NCBI RefSeq assembly: GCF_900107275.1 | Contig: NZ_FNPI01000001.1 | Coordinates: 434,001-498,000, forward strand | Direction of reading: 5' to 3' | Source of the DNA: Evansella caseinilytica | Lineage (GTDB): Bacteria > Bacillota > Bacilli > Bacillales > Salisediminibacteriaceae | Length of the DNA stretch: 64,000 nucleotides | Shown here: positions 24,956 to 33,890 of the stretch, in pieces | Position numbering within the stretch: the first letter of the stretch is position 1 | How the letters are laid out: each line of letters begins with the position of its first letter | Program-made: the position numbers and the translations under genes | The notes under the pieces: generated by a model | What the model saw: only the letters and a program-made list of their open reading frames with translations | Database searches by the model: none | What the model was told of the DNA's origin: nothing

Positions 24956-25927
24956 ATGAAACTGTTGAAAACGATCCGGCTGTCAAAAGAAAACACACTT
25001 GGTTTCGTTCTGTTAGGGATGTTTCTTCTGATGGCTTTATTTGTCCCTAATTTTTTGAGTGCCGGTAATATAAAAAATATGATGTTCCAGTTACCTGAAT
25101 TCGGTATTTTGTCCTTGGCTATGATGGTCGTTATTATAACTTCAGGCATTGATCTGTCGCTGACATATCGGGCGGCTCTGTCCGGTGTCATCATTGCGAT
25201 GGCGCTGAGTGCGGGGGCTGCCATTCCCGTCGCCATCATGTTCGGCCTGCTTGCGGCTGTGCTTTGCGGTTTATTAAATGGATTTTTTATCGCGATTGTC
25301 GGCGTTTCTCCGATATTGATTACGTTAGGATCGATGATTTTGTTTGAGAGCATCTCGCTTGGGCTGACAAAAGGAAATTCCGTTTCCGGTTTTCCGCCGG
25401 AATACCGGGTCATCGGAAACGGAGCTGTTGGAGCGGTACCAATCTCTTTGCTTATCTTTCTTCTTGTCGCCGTCATAACGGCAATGCTGTTAAACAGAAC
25501 AAAATGGGGGCGCGGCGTTTATATGGCAGGGAGCAATCCGGTCGCCACCTTGTTTTCCGGTATCAATACGAAACGGGTTCTGCTGCTTGTCTATCTTTAC
25601 GGTGCGCTGTTAACATGTGTTGCGGCAGTCATCATGACTTCCCGTTATAATTCCGCAAGGGTGGATTTAGGCTCGTCCTATCTTCTGCAAAGCGTGGCGG
25701 CGGCAGTACTTGGCGGTACGAATATTCAGGGCGGCTACGGAAAAGTGATTGGTACAGTCTATGCAGTCGGTATTTTTCAGCTAATATCCAGCGGCCTGAA
25801 TTTGCTTGGAACACCGCGAACCTTTGTGAGCGTTTTAATGGGTGTGATTCTTATTCTTGTATTAATGATGAACTACTATTATGACAAGCTGGCAGACAAG
25901 AAGGAAACGGCAGGAGCAGCAGCTTAA
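24956..25927 (+). CDS. Sugar ABC transporter permease (RbsC type), second subunit
   Basis: The 323-residue membrane protein is a paralogue of the preceding permease, with AMMVVIITSGIDLSL and AAVLGGTNIQGGYGKVIGT as the matching signatures. Two distinct CUT2 permeases in tandem suggest a heterodimeric channel, as in rhamnose and autoinducer-2 importers. The ATG at 24956 lies 7 bp after GGAAGGAGG; an ATG at 24950 is too close to that site. A hairpin follows the gene. Confidence 0.92.
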   Translation: MKLLKTIRLSKENTLGFVLLGMFLLMALFVPNFLSAGNIKNMMFQLPEFGILSLAMMVVIITSGIDLSLTYRAALSGVIIAMALSAGAAIPVAIMFGLLAAVLCGLLNGFFIAIVGVSPILITLGSMILFESISLGLTKGNSVSGFPPEYRVIGNGAVGAVPISLLIFLLVAVITAMLLNRTKWGRGVYMAGSNPVATLFSGINTKRVLLLVYLYGALLTCVAAVIMTSRYNSARVDLGSSYLLQSVAAAVLGGTNIQGGYGKVIGTVYAVGIFQLISSGLNLLGTPRTFVSVLMGVILILVLMMNYYYDKLADKKETAGAAA

Positions 25928-25952
25928 ATACGATGCTCGTTAACCGCAACGA

Positions 25953-25978
25953 TGTCCTCAAAAGCGTTTGTGAGGACA
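25953..25978 (+). terminator. Hairpin between permease and binding-protein genes
   Basis: TGTCCTCA and TGAGGACA pair around a 10-nt loop. There is no T tract, so it may act as an RNA stabiliser or partial terminator that sets a different expression level for the binding protein downstream. Confidence 0.45.
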
Positions 25979-26121
25979 AAATGGAGGAAGAAACGCTATA
26001 CATTGTCCGAGGATGTTCCTCCCGGTTTTTGGGGTGAACCGATAGATCAGCTCCGGTTACATTTGCCGCGTGAGGCGGAAAATGGTTTTCCGGGAAAAAA
26101 TTATGTTCAGGGGGTAGGAAA

Positions 26122-27153
26122 ATGAAAACGAAAGGCATGGCATTCGTTGTATCACTGTTACTTGTTTTGCTGCTTGCGGCATGCAGCACGGATTCCGCAT
26201 CGGAAGGCGGCAGTTCAGATGGGGAAAACGTCAACGAAACGGGGGAACTGACAATCGCGGTCGTTCCAAAGCTGGTAGGTATTCCGTATTTTAACGCGTC
26301 GGAAGCAGGCGCGATTAAAGCAGGAGAAGAATTAGGTGTCAACGTCATCTACACCGGTCCGACAGAAGCGGATGCTTCCCAGCAGGTGAGTGTGATTGAA
26401 GACCTGATCAGCCGGGGAGTCGATGTCATTGCGGTAGCGCCGAACGATTCAGACAGTCTGACTCCCGTGCTGGAGCGGGCCAGGGAAGAGGGAATCCTTG
26501 TGATGGATTGGGACACACCTGCCGATCCGAATGTCGTCGATTTATCGGTGAATCAAATTGATGACTTTGAGTTTGGCGAAGCGATGATTGACAAACTGGT
26601 GGCAAGCATGGGGACGGAAGCAGGGGAAATCGCGCTCTTAACCGGCGGACTATCCGCGGCCAATCTGAATACATGGCTCGATGCTGTTGAAGAGGTGGTC
26701 GCGGATAAATATCCAGATTTAACCATTATTCAAGAACGAATTGCAACGAACGAAAGACAGCAGGAGGCGTACCAGATTACGCTCGATTTACTGCGCGCGA
26801 ATCCGGAGCTGAAAGGTATTCTCGCCGTTTCGACCCCTGCACCGCTGGGGGCAGCGCAGGCGGTGCAAGAACGTGACCTCCAGGATTCCGTGTCCGTTGT
26901 CGGGTCAGCGCTGCCAACGGACTCCGGCCCATTTTTGGAGGATGGCTCATTGGATGCGGCAATTTTGTGGAACCCAGAGCATTTGGGCTATTTGACCGTC
27001 TATTTGGCGAAGGAGCTTGCAGCGGGAAATATGCCGCAAAACGGGGACGTGATTGCCGGTGAAATCGGGCCGATTTCTGTGGATGGAAAAAAGGTGATCA
27101 TGGGACCGCCGACAAATTTCGTAGCGGACAATTACCAGGATTATGATTTTTGA
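26122..27153 (+). CDS. Sugar ABC transporter substrate-binding lipoprotein
   Basis: The 343-residue protein carries a lipobox LAAC with Cys21 and a Ser/Gly/Asp-rich linker, then a type I periplasmic-binding fold (TIAVVPKLVGIPYFNASE, VDVIAVAPNDSDSLTPVL, DYDF at the C terminus) of the RhaS/LsrB kind. It should deliver sugar to the two upstream permeases. It is clearly paralogous to the 15986 product, keeping the same start and end motifs. The ATG follows AGGGGGTAGG. A leader of 194 bp with hairpins separates it from the permease gene. Confidence 0.93.
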   Translation: MKTKGMAFVVSLLLVLLLAACSTDSASEGGSSDGENVNETGELTIAVVPKLVGIPYFNASEAGAIKAGEELGVNVIYTGPTEADASQQVSVIEDLISRGVDVIAVAPNDSDSLTPVLERAREEGILVMDWDTPADPNVVDLSVNQIDDFEFGEAMIDKLVASMGTEAGEIALLTGGLSAANLNTWLDAVEEVVADKYPDLTIIQERIATNERQQEAYQITLDLLRANPELKGILAVSTPAPLGAAQAVQERDLQDSVSVVGSALPTDSGPFLEDGSLDAAILWNPEHLGYLTVYLAKELAAGNMPQNGDVIAGEIGPISVDGKKVIMGPPTNFVADNYQDYDF

Positions 27154-27229
27154 TCGGCTTTGGCAAAACAACGCTTTTGCCTGGTGAAAGAACGCAGCTG
27201 ATTTTTCAAATAAAGCTGTCGGATGTATG

Positions 27230-27279
27230 CGGGTGTGCTCAAAGGTGTTTCCTTGCCTTATGAGACACCCGTTTTTTTG
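27230..27279 (+). terminator. Terminator of the sugar uptake operon (degraded family M module F)
   Basis: GGGTGTGCTCA and TGAGACACCC pair with one bulge and are followed by a run of seven T. The arms are a worn version of the GGGTGTCTCAAAAGGG hairpins found elsewhere. Confidence 0.65.
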
Positions 27280-27524
27280 CGTACGATAATTCATTGTTTT
27301 TGACGGAAGGTGCGTAAGGTTTTATAATAAATATTGTAAAATGTTCCATAATGGAAGCGGATCTACAGCTAAAAAATAGGCATTTTTCTAAAAAAATTTT
27401 AGCTGCTGAACCTCAGCCAAGCGAAGCTTAGTTCATCAAGCCTTCGCCCGCGCCGAGAGGTTCGATAGTTGCGAAGTGACGAAACAGCCAAGAATTTTAA
27501 GATGAATGATAGGAGGAAGAAGCG

Positions 27525-28091
27525 ATGTATGATGTGATTGTAATCGGCGGCGGTCCTACCGGCAGCAGCGCGGCATTATTTACGAGTAAAGCAGGAAAAA
27601 AAACGCTTGTCATTGACAACGGAAAGAGCGTGACGAAAAGAGCGTGGATGGATAACCATTACGGGGTAGACGGCATCTCCGGTCCCGACATGATCGAGAT
27701 CGGCAAGAAACAGGCGGTAAAATTCGGCGCGGAATGGGTCACCGGAGAAGTGACGGATATTAAATCTGGGGATAATAAACATACTTTAATAACGGAAGAC
27801 GGACAAACGTACGAAGCAGCACATGTTGTTTTAGCCACGGGAATGTCGGTGCAGGTTGCGGAAAAAGCCGGAATGAAGACGGTTCCCGGAACAGAGCCGA
27901 GAATTAAATCCATCATCGCTGTCGATCAACAAGGGAAGACAAATGTAGAAGGTATTTGGGCGGCAGGAACGGTTGCCGGCGTCTCCATGCACACCATTAT
28001 TACAGCGGGCGACGGTGCGAAAGTTGCCATTAACCTTATCAGTGAACTGAACGGCGAGCGGTATGTTGATCACGACGTATTGAAGGCATAA
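27525..28091 (+). CDS. Short FAD-dependent oxidoreductase, thioredoxin reductase-like
   Basis: The 188-residue protein starts with YDVIVIGGGPTGSSAAL (FAD-binding GxGxxG) and ends with the second FAD motif TNVEGIWAAGTVAG. It lacks the central NAD(P)H domain and the CxxC redox pair of true thioredoxin reductase, so it resembles the FAD half only. Short proteins of this kind exist in Bacillus. They may need a separate electron donor; function is unknown. The ATG follows AGGAGGAAG. It stands alone behind a 370-bp gap (27154-27524) in which, apart from the terminator, nothing is recognised. Confidence 0.8.
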   Translation: MYDVIVIGGGPTGSSAALFTSKAGKKTLVIDNGKSVTKRAWMDNHYGVDGISGPDMIEIGKKQAVKFGAEWVTGEVTDIKSGDNKHTLITEDGQTYEAAHVVLATGMSVQVAEKAGMKTVPGTEPRIKSIIAVDQQGKTNVEGIWAAGTVAGVSMHTIITAGDGAKVAINLISELNGERYVDHDVLKA

Positions 28092-28266
28092 CGAGTTGGC
28101 TGATCGAAAGCGGACTGCTGTTTGATACAGCAAGGATAACTTCCTCTGAAGTGTCTCCGTTGCCTTGCCGGAAAGTTATTCCCCTTTCGCGAATCAACAT
28201 GCGGTGCCGGAATGTTTCCGTCTTCCTATGCTTCCGTTAAATGAGCGGGCGGTATGGGGAGACAAA

Positions 28267-28306
28267 AATAATTACCCATCTGAGCGGATGGGTGATTATT
28301 TTTTAT
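28267..28306. terminator. Rho-independent terminator
   Basis: AATAATTACCCATC and GATGGGTGATTATT form a 14-bp stem with one wobble around TGAGCG, followed by six T. It could serve the flavoprotein gene. Confidence 0.8.
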
Positions 28307-28513
28307 GTTTTCTCGGAGGGTGCTGCTGTAAAGGGAAAAGGTCTCCATAAAGCTTCCTATACTTTCAGAATTTTAAGTGGTTTTATTATAAATGATCATT
28401 CCGTTTACTCAGATTAGCTTCACATCTGAATCGTTGTTTGTTATAATTTCGGCAAACGGATGTTCGGTTGGGTGGTGTGTATTTTTTGGTGATACCGCTG
28501 TACTTGTATAAGA

Positions 28514-28985
28514 GTTTGTTCAAAAAGGAGGACACAACAGCGGCAAGAAGGTCGAGGAGCGGCAGTCGCGAGCAGCGGAGCGTACACTACCAGTACGTGA
28601 GCAGCGGAGGGGCAACGCAACGAAGAGATTCGCCGGCGCTGTTTCCCGGACTTTTTGAACATCCTCATAAAAAATGTTTGTTCAAAAAGGAGGACACAAC
28701 AGCGGCAAGAAGGTCGAGGAGCGGCAGTCACGAGCAGCGGAGCGTACAACCAGTACGTGAGCAGCGGAGGGGCAACGCAACGAAGAGATTCGCCGGCGCT
28801 GTTTCCCGGACTTTTTGAACATCCTCATAAAAAATGTTTGTTCAAAAAGGAGGACACAACAGCGGCAAGAAGGTCGAGGAGCGGCAGTCACGAGCAGCGG
28901 AGCGTACACTACCAGTACGTGAGCAGCGGAGGGGCAACGCAACGAAGAGATTCGCCGGCGCTGTTTCCCGGACTTTTTGAACATC
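28514..28985 (+). repeat. Three tandem copies of the family P element (about 160 bp each)
   Basis: Units begin with GTTTGTTCAAAAAGGAGGAC at 28514, 28676 and 28836, spaced 162 and 160 bp, and each ends with CCCGGACTTTTTGAACATCC. The copies are nearly identical; visible differences are one A/G change in the first copy and a 2-bp deletion (CGTACACTACC to CGTACAACC) in the second. Each unit is GC-rich, contains the direct repeat GAGCAGCGGA twice, and has complementary ends, so it can fold. Long open frames on both strands result from the repetition and are not genes. Confidence 0.95.
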
Positions 28986-29038
28986 CTCTATAAGGAGAAA
29001 CCAGATATCAAAAAGAGTAATCATGGAGGGAATTAAAA

Positions 29039-29392
29039 ATGATTAAAAGAGTTGTATTACCCCCGTATGACAAATATGAACTTTCAACATTTGCAATTCA
29101 TAATGACACAGTCTATATTGGGCACTTTGGCGCTGGTGGTGCAACAGTAGAGGAGCAGTTGGAAAACACATTAATAAGTCTGAAAAAATCACTGGAAGAG
29201 ATTGATTTAGGTTTGGAAAATGTAGTGAAACTTACGGTTATATTAAAAGATATAAAAGATTTTAACAAAACACATGCCATTTGGTGTGAATATTTTGAAG
29301 AGGGAAATTACCCGGCAAGAGTAACTGTCACATCTGATTTTATAGACGAGAATTGTCTTGTACAAATCGAAGGAACAGCTTGTTTTAACTGA
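29039..29392 (+). CDS. RidA-family (YjgF/UK114) reactive-intermediate deaminase
   Basis: The 117-residue protein shows the RidA fold signatures: early beta strands with HNDTVYIGHFGAGG, a helix EEQLENTLISLKKSLEE, and the conserved PARVTV segment with the substrate-binding Arg. Canonical members hydrolyse 2-aminoacrylate and similar imines. The usual C-terminal catalytic-site element is present as VQIEGTACFN. The ATG follows GGAGGGAAT. It starts 54 bp after the tandem repeats, so its promoter must lie in or beyond them, unless it is transcribed through the array. Confidence 0.88.
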   Translation: MIKRVVLPPYDKYELSTFAIHNDTVYIGHFGAGGATVEEQLENTLISLKKSLEEIDLGLENVVKLTVILKDIKDFNKTHAIWCEYFEEGNYPARVTVTSDFIDENCLVQIEGTACFN

Positions 29393-29498
29393 AAAGATTC
29401 TATATTCCCTTGAAAACTCCTTTCATCACATTGCAGAAGATGGATATGCTGGCAAGAGTGATCAACAGCGCTTCTTGTACAATACTGCATTTCAGCTT

Positions 29499-30371
29499 TC
29501 ATTCCCGGTCCGGGGACTGGCTCCAATGGTCGGGAAAGCGCAAAAAAGCCGGAAGTTTTGTTCTGGCGCTGCCTTTTGCCGAATTCACTTGTGCTTGAGT
29601 GAGAAAAAGGCTTCCTCTTAGATCCGCGCCGCTTAAATCGGCCCCACGGAAATCTGCGCCGATCATATCCGCCATTCGCATATCGGAATCTCTGAGATCA
29701 GCTGCGATAAGCAGTGCCCCGCGGAAATCGACTCCCTTAAGGTCGGCTCCCTGCAAATGTCTCCCGATGAAGTCTCTTTTTCTTACCCCTTGAATCTGTT
29801 TCTCCTTCCCTTTCTTATGCAAGTTGGCAGCTGTTGCACGGACGAGTTTACTTGCCTGCAAAAGCAGCTCGTTGACACTACTTCTGTGAGCATGGATATC
29901 CAAGCTGATGCTCGCTGCAGGAGGCAGCTTCGTAAGCTCGGCTGTTTTTTTCAACGCGATCTCTAAATCTTTGTAAATCGGCTCCGCCTCTTCTCTAAAA
30001 CGCGCCTGCTTTAAGTAGTAAAGTAGTTCGTGCAGCTGCTGCATCAGCGGAAACACCTGAAACATTTCCGCTGCCACTGTCGGGTGCTTCTTCCAATCGT
30101 TTCCTCCATAGGTGAGTTGTGACACCTTTTGCCCCGCGCCGAAGCAATCATAGGCGGCACAGCCCAAAAAACCGTCTCCTCTGAGGCTTTCATGAACGCC
30201 GCAGCGATAATCCGCTTCCAGGTTTGGACAGGGTATCCCCGCATCCTTATTGAAGGGAAAATCAGCTGACGTTGCAAACGGCAACGCTGCACAGCACAAG
30301 CCGAAACAGTTTTGACAGTCAGCGGTTAAATGGAGAAAAGGGTTATCGGTAGTTGCTGATTGGTTTGTCAT
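29499..30371 (-). CDS. Cys-rich pentapeptide-repeat protein
   Basis: The product of about 290 residues has two parts. The N-terminal 90 residues hold clustered Cys and His (CQNCFGLCC, CPNL, YRCGVH, GFLGCAAYDC), which suggests bound metal, perhaps zinc or an iron-sulfur cluster. From about residue 200 onward there are pentapeptide repeats of the A(D/N)LxG type (GADLKGVDFRGA, ADLRDSDMRMADMIGADFRG), which form a right-handed quadrilateral helix. Proteins with this layout occur in Bacillus and Paenibacillus; function is unknown. The ATG at 30371 is chosen for its AGGTGCGGA; an upstream ATG at 30389 lacks a clear site. It converges with ridA. Confidence 0.85.
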   Translation of the reverse strand: MTNQSATTDNPFLHLTADCQNCFGLCCAALPFATSADFPFNKDAGIPCPNLEADYRCGVHESLRGDGFLGCAAYDCFGAGQKVSQLTYGGNDWKKHPTVAAEMFQVFPLMQQLHELLYYLKQARFREEAEPIYKDLEIALKKTAELTKLPPAASISLDIHAHRSSVNELLLQASKLVRATAANLHKKGKEKQIQGVRKRDFIGRHLQGADLKGVDFRGALLIAADLRDSDMRMADMIGADFRGADLSGADLRGSLFLTQAQVNSAKGSARTKLPAFLRFPDHWSQSPDRE

Positions 30372-30457
30372 TTCCGCACCTGCTTCCATTGTTTCATTTC
30401 ATCTGCTTGAATAAAGCATTTTTTAGAAATCAATCTTTACCATTGTAACATAATATT

Positions 30458-30640
30458 ATCGCTGCCCGCTCGATAGGAAAAAACCACTTTGAAAAGATAC
30501 AGCGGCTTCGGTCATTGTCTCTTCCTCTGAGTATTGCAATGATGTCGATCCAAGTGCCATCGCGCGCGATGACACAATGAGACAGTTCGCAGCTTCTCGG
30601 TGAAGTGAGGCTCATTGCTTCGGTGGTGTCATGCCCTTCT
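30458..30640. repeat. Mosaic family M repeat
   Basis: It contains the CGATAGGA module (left arm only), CAGCGGCTTCG, a worn CTTGTCTC block, and the CATCGCGCGCGATG block with ACACAATGAGACAG and CATTGCTTCGG. It precedes the sorbitol operon promoter. Confidence 0.8.
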
Positions 30641-30678
30641 TTTTGCACACACTGTTTAAAAGAAATCGGAATCAGCTA

Positions 30679-30707
30679 TTGACGAATAAAATGAAAGCGT
30701 TTATAAT
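30679..30707 (+). promoter_or_regulatory. Sigma-A promoter of the sorbitol operon with overlapping cre-like box
   Basis: TTGACG (30679-30684) and TATAAT (30702-30707) are spaced 17 bp. TGAAAGCGTTTATA at 30692-30705 matches the cre consensus at 13 of 14 positions and overlaps the -10, an ideal place for CcpA repression. Confidence 0.7.
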
Positions 30708-30717
30708 CTGAATATGT

Positions 30718-30750
30718 TACACAAATGATCATTAATGCACAAATGTGCAA
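30718..30750 (+). promoter_or_regulatory. Candidate operator of the SorC-family regulator
   Basis: CACAAATG occurs twice, 19 bp apart, just after the promoter; the second copy lies in a palindrome TGCACAAATGTGCA. A regulator gene that follows directly commonly binds its own leader, but this is inferred. Confidence 0.45.
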
Positions 30751-30768
30751 AAAAGGAGGTGAGCACAG

Positions 30769-31719
30769 ATGTCTGCCTCGGAAGAAAAGCGCTTGCTTAT
30801 AAAAGTGGCGCATATGTACTATGAGCTGGACATGACGCAAGGGGAGATTGCGAAAGAGCTCGGCATATACCGGACAACCATATCAAGAATGCTGAAGAAG
30901 GCGAAGCAAGAAGGGATCGTACAAATACATATTGAGACTTCAGGCTATGAAACCTTTGAGCTTGAGAAGCGGCTGGAGAAAGCCTTTCAGTTAAAAGAAG
31001 TGATTATTGTTCCCGCAGTTGAATCACAGACCGATACCGGGAGGAAAAAAGCACTTGGTCATGCAGCTTATGATTTATTGAACCGGATCATTAAAGACAA
31101 AGACATTATCGGTTTTGCTTGGGGTACCACGTTATCAAGCATGGTTGGACGTTCCGCGGAATACAAAACGAAAGCTGCTGATTTTGTGCCGCTGGTCGGC
31201 GGTCCGGGAACAATGGACAATAAGTACCACGTCAACACGATTGTATACAATGTTGCCAATGCCTTTGGAGGGTCGGCGCATTTCATTGACGCCGCGGCTG
31301 TTGTGGAAAAGAAAGAAACACGGGATGATATTGTCGGCTCAAAATACTTTCAGAAAATTTTGCAGATGTGGGAAAAAATAAATATCGCTGTTGTCGGAAT
31401 AGGGGCTCCTTTATCATCATCAAATTTGATCTGGACCGGATTTTTCGGTGACAAGGAAATCAAGGAATTGAATACGTTGAACGCCATCGGCGATATTTGT
31501 TCAAGATTTTACGATATCGACGGAAATATTATTCATTCCGAAATAACAGATAGAACAATTGCCATCGAACTGACGAAGCTGCAGCAATTGGACTATTCCA
31601 TCGCAGTAGCAGAATCCATCGATAAAGTGCCGTCGATTGTCGGCGCGTTGAGAGGGCGTTTCGTAAATGTACTGATTACGGACGATATAACAGCCAACGA
31701 GCTGGTGAAATATGTGTGA
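30769..31719 (+). CDS. SorC-family sugar-responsive transcriptional regulator
   Basis: The 316-residue protein has an N-terminal helix-turn-helix (YYELDMTQGEIAKELGIYRT, ISRMLKKAKQ) and the SorC sugar-phosphate-binding domain (FAWGTTLSSMVG near residue 120, FVPLVGGPG, VGIGAP). It is expected to sense sorbitol or its 6-phosphate and control the downstream glucitol genes. The ATG follows AAGGAGGTGAGC. It is first in the operon, which it probably autoregulates. Confidence 0.9.
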   Translation: MSASEEKRLLIKVAHMYYELDMTQGEIAKELGIYRTTISRMLKKAKQEGIVQIHIETSGYETFELEKRLEKAFQLKEVIIVPAVESQTDTGRKKALGHAAYDLLNRIIKDKDIIGFAWGTTLSSMVGRSAEYKTKAADFVPLVGGPGTMDNKYHVNTIVYNVANAFGGSAHFIDAAAVVEKKETRDDIVGSKYFQKILQMWEKINIAVVGIGAPLSSSNLIWTGFFGDKEIKELNTLNAIGDICSRFYDIDGNIIHSEITDRTIAIELTKLQQLDYSIAVAESIDKVPSIVGALRGRFVNVLITDDITANELVKYV

Positions 31720-31777
31720 TCCTTAAACAATGCCAAACTTGGATGTGCCATTAACCAACCGAAAATGGGGTGAAGCA

Positions 31778-32221
31778 ATGTTTCTATACGCTATTGCCGC
31801 TGCCGGCTGTGCCTGGCTGTTGCAAAGTTTCCTTGGTTATTTACAGATAAAAAACTTCAATAAGCACTATTATGCGTTAAGAAGAAAAGGAAGAGTGGCC
31901 ATCGGAAGAAGAAAAGGCCTGTTTCGAGCGGGTACGGTAGTGCTTATTGCCATCAATCGCGGCGACAGAGTACTGGAAGCAATGAAAATGCAAGGGGTTA
32001 CCGTCTTCTCCCGGGTACAGCCGATGCCCGGGCTGAAGGGGAAAAATATCGTGAAGCTCACAAGCAATGATTTGCAGCCGTTTGATAGTCTGACGGCTGC
32101 GGCGATTCAGGATGCTGCCGCAAACGTAAGGATAGCGGTGAAAGGAGGTGAATTTCCGCAACGTCGGAGCTTGTTAGAAAAAGCAGTCGAAAAATTCAAA
32201 ATCAAAAAAGAGGTGAGTTAG
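31778..32221 (+). CDS. gutM: Glucitol operon activator GutM/SrlM-like
   Basis: The 147-residue protein has one N-terminal membrane helix ([20 protein letters not shown]) followed by a basic region ([14 protein letters not shown]) and a cytoplasmic domain, the GutM pattern. In enteric bacteria GutM helps activate the glucitol operon. It lies between the regulator and the EIIC gene, the conserved place. The ATG at 31778 follows GGGGTGAAG; the frame upstream is short and without a ribosome site. Confidence 0.85.
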   Translation: MFLYAIAAAGCAWLLQSFLGYLQIKNFNKHYYALRRKGRVAIGRRKGLFRAGTVVLIAINRGDRVLEAMKMQGVTVFSRVQPMPGLKGKNIVKLTSNDLQPFDSLTAAAIQDAAANVRIAVKGGEFPQRRSLLEKAVEKFKIKKEVS

Positions 32222-32222
32222 A

Positions 32223-32768
32223 ATGGATGTTGTTATCGGAATAGCCGATGGGTTCATGAATTTGTTTGAACGCGGCGGAGAGGTGTTTGTGGATCTTGTT
32301 ACCGGCATCGTCCCGCTGTTGATTTGCTTGCTTGTCGCAATGAATGCGGTTGTTCGCTTAGCGGGGCAAAAAAGAGTGGAAGCGCTGGCCACCAGGTCGC
32401 AAAAAAATATCTTTGCCAGATACTTTATTTTACCGGTTGTCGGCACGTTTTTTTTCGCCAATCCGATGACGTTATCGTTGGGAAGATTTTTACCGGAAAA
32501 ATACAAGCCGAGCTATTACGCTTCCGCTTCGTACTCATGCCATACCCATAACGGATTGTTTCCGCACGTTAATCCGGGAGAATTGTTTGTTTTCCTCGGT
32601 ATTGCCCAGGGAATTACGACGCTGGGACTGCCTGTCACAGAATTGGCGCTGATGTATTTTCTCGTCGGTATTGTGACAAATTTCCTGCGCGGAGTAGTAA
32701 CTGATTTTACAACGGCCTATGTGGAAAAACAGCAAGGTGTGAAACTAAAAGAGACCGTTAATCTCTAG
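32223..32768 (+). CDS. srlA: PTS glucitol/sorbitol transporter subunit EIIC
   Basis: The 181-residue membrane protein matches SrlA: a first amphipathic helix ([20 protein letters not shown]), helices such as [16 protein letters not shown], and the family stretch [28 protein letters not shown] (seen in part: [16 protein letters not shown]). It forms part of the sugar channel of EII(Gut). It begins one base after gutM and is followed after 12 bp by srlE. Confidence 0.93.
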   Translation: MDVVIGIADGFMNLFERGGEVFVDLVTGIVPLLICLLVAMNAVVRLAGQKRVEALATRSQKNIFARYFILPVVGTFFFANPMTLSLGRFLPEKYKPSYYASASYSCHTHNGLFPHVNPGELFVFLGIAQGITTLGLPVTELALMYFLVGIVTNFLRGVVTDFTTAYVEKQQGVKLKETVNL

Positions 32769-32780
32769 GGGGGAGAAGAA

Positions 32781-33797
32781 ATGCCTGGAAAAAATGCAGC
32801 ACTGGTGACGAAGGGCTCCGGCGGGTTTGGCGGTCCGCTGCTGATCACGACGGATGGTGAGAAAAATAAGATTGTTTATATTACCGGGGGCACGAAACCG
32901 GAGATTGCCGCCAAAATTGCGAAAATTATCGGCGGTGAAGCGGTGGATGGCTTCAAAACGAAGGTTCCTGATAACGAAATCGCCTGCGTGATTATTGATT
33001 GCGGCGGAACACTCCGCTGCGGAATTTATCCGCAAAAGCGTATCCCCACGATTAATGTGATGCCTACGGGGCAGAGCGGTCCGTTGGCAAAGCACATCAC
33101 CGAAGATATTTATGTTTCCGGGGTAAAGTTGGAGGACGTTACGGCTGCCGGTGAAATACAAAAAAACAGCGCTTCTGGTGCAACAGAAACGCTACAGAAA
33201 AATAAAGATAAACCTGATTATAAGTATAGCACAGATAAAAAGATTAGTGAAACGGAAGCGCCGAAAGGGTTCATGGTCAAAGTTGGGATGTTTATGGGCA
33301 ATTTTATCGGTACTTTGTTTCAAGCGGGACGTGACACTATTGATACGGTGCTGAAAACAATTTTGCCGTTTATGGCATTTGTCGCGATGTTGATCGGGGT
33401 GATATTAGAAACGGGCATCGGGGATTGGTTTGCGAAGTTTTTATCCCCGTTTGCAGGTTCATTGCCGGGATTGCTCCTTATTTCATTAATTTGCTCCTTT
33501 CCGCTGCTGTCGCCGTTTCTCGGTCCTGGCGCAGTCATTGCCCAAGTAGTCGGGGTGTTGATTGGGGTGGAGATCGGCAAAGGCAATATCCCGCCGCAAT
33601 TGGCACTACCTGCGTTGTTTGCGATCAATTCGCAGGCGGCAGCCGATTTCATCCCAGTCGGTCTCGGGCTTGCGGAAGCGGAGGCGGAAACAGTGGAAGT
33701 CGGGGTACCGTCCGTGCTTTATTCCCGGTTTCTCACCGGTGCACCGACCGTATTCATTGCCTGGCTCGCCAGTTTCTTCATTTATACAGATATTTAA
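32781..33797 (+). CDS. srlE: PTS glucitol/sorbitol transporter subunit EIIBC
   Basis: The 338-residue protein has an N-terminal EIIB domain (about 1-125, [24 protein letters not shown] with candidate phosphorylated Cys) and, after a charged linker (about 130-165), a C-terminal membrane domain ([35 protein letters not shown]). It accepts phosphate from EIIA and passes it to sorbitol during transport with SrlA. An RBS GGGGGGAG precedes the ATG. Confidence 0.93.
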   Translation: MPGKNAALVTKGSGGFGGPLLITTDGEKNKIVYITGGTKPEIAAKIAKIIGGEAVDGFKTKVPDNEIACVIIDCGGTLRCGIYPQKRIPTINVMPTGQSGPLAKHITEDIYVSGVKLEDVTAAGEIQKNSASGATETLQKNKDKPDYKYSTDKKISETEAPKGFMVKVGMFMGNFIGTLFQAGRDTIDTVLKTILPFMAFVAMLIGVILETGIGDWFAKFLSPFAGSLPGLLLISLICSFPLLSPFLGPGAVIAQVVGVLIGVEIGKGNIPPQLALPALFAINSQAAADFIPVGLGLAEAEAETVEVGVPSVLYSRFLTGAPTVFIAWLASFFIYTDI

Positions 33798-33847
33798 TAC
33801 CGCTTTCGGGAACTCGTGTACTTCTCTTGAATATCGCTTGGCAGAGC

Positions 33848-33890
33848 GCGTCCAAAAAAGAGAAGCAATCTTTTTGAGCACTAACGTAAA
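33848..33890 (+). repeat. Worn TGTTCAAAAAG-type hairpin inside the sorbitol operon
   Basis: CGTCCAAAAAAGAGAAGCAA followed by TCTTTTTGAGCACTAACG keeps the layout of module A with several substitutions. It sits in the 247-bp gap between srlE and srlB, which holds no gene. Confidence 0.45.

Noticed and set aside
28514-28985. CRISPR-like array
   Set aside because: The repeated unit is about 160 bp, there are no unique spacers of uniform length, and no cas gene is present.
28468-29024. Overlapping open frames of 60-116 codons on both strands across the tandem repeats
   Set aside because: They arise because a GC-rich 160-bp unit without stops is repeated; the frames shift between units, have no ribosome sites and encode low-complexity Arg/Ser-rich sequence.
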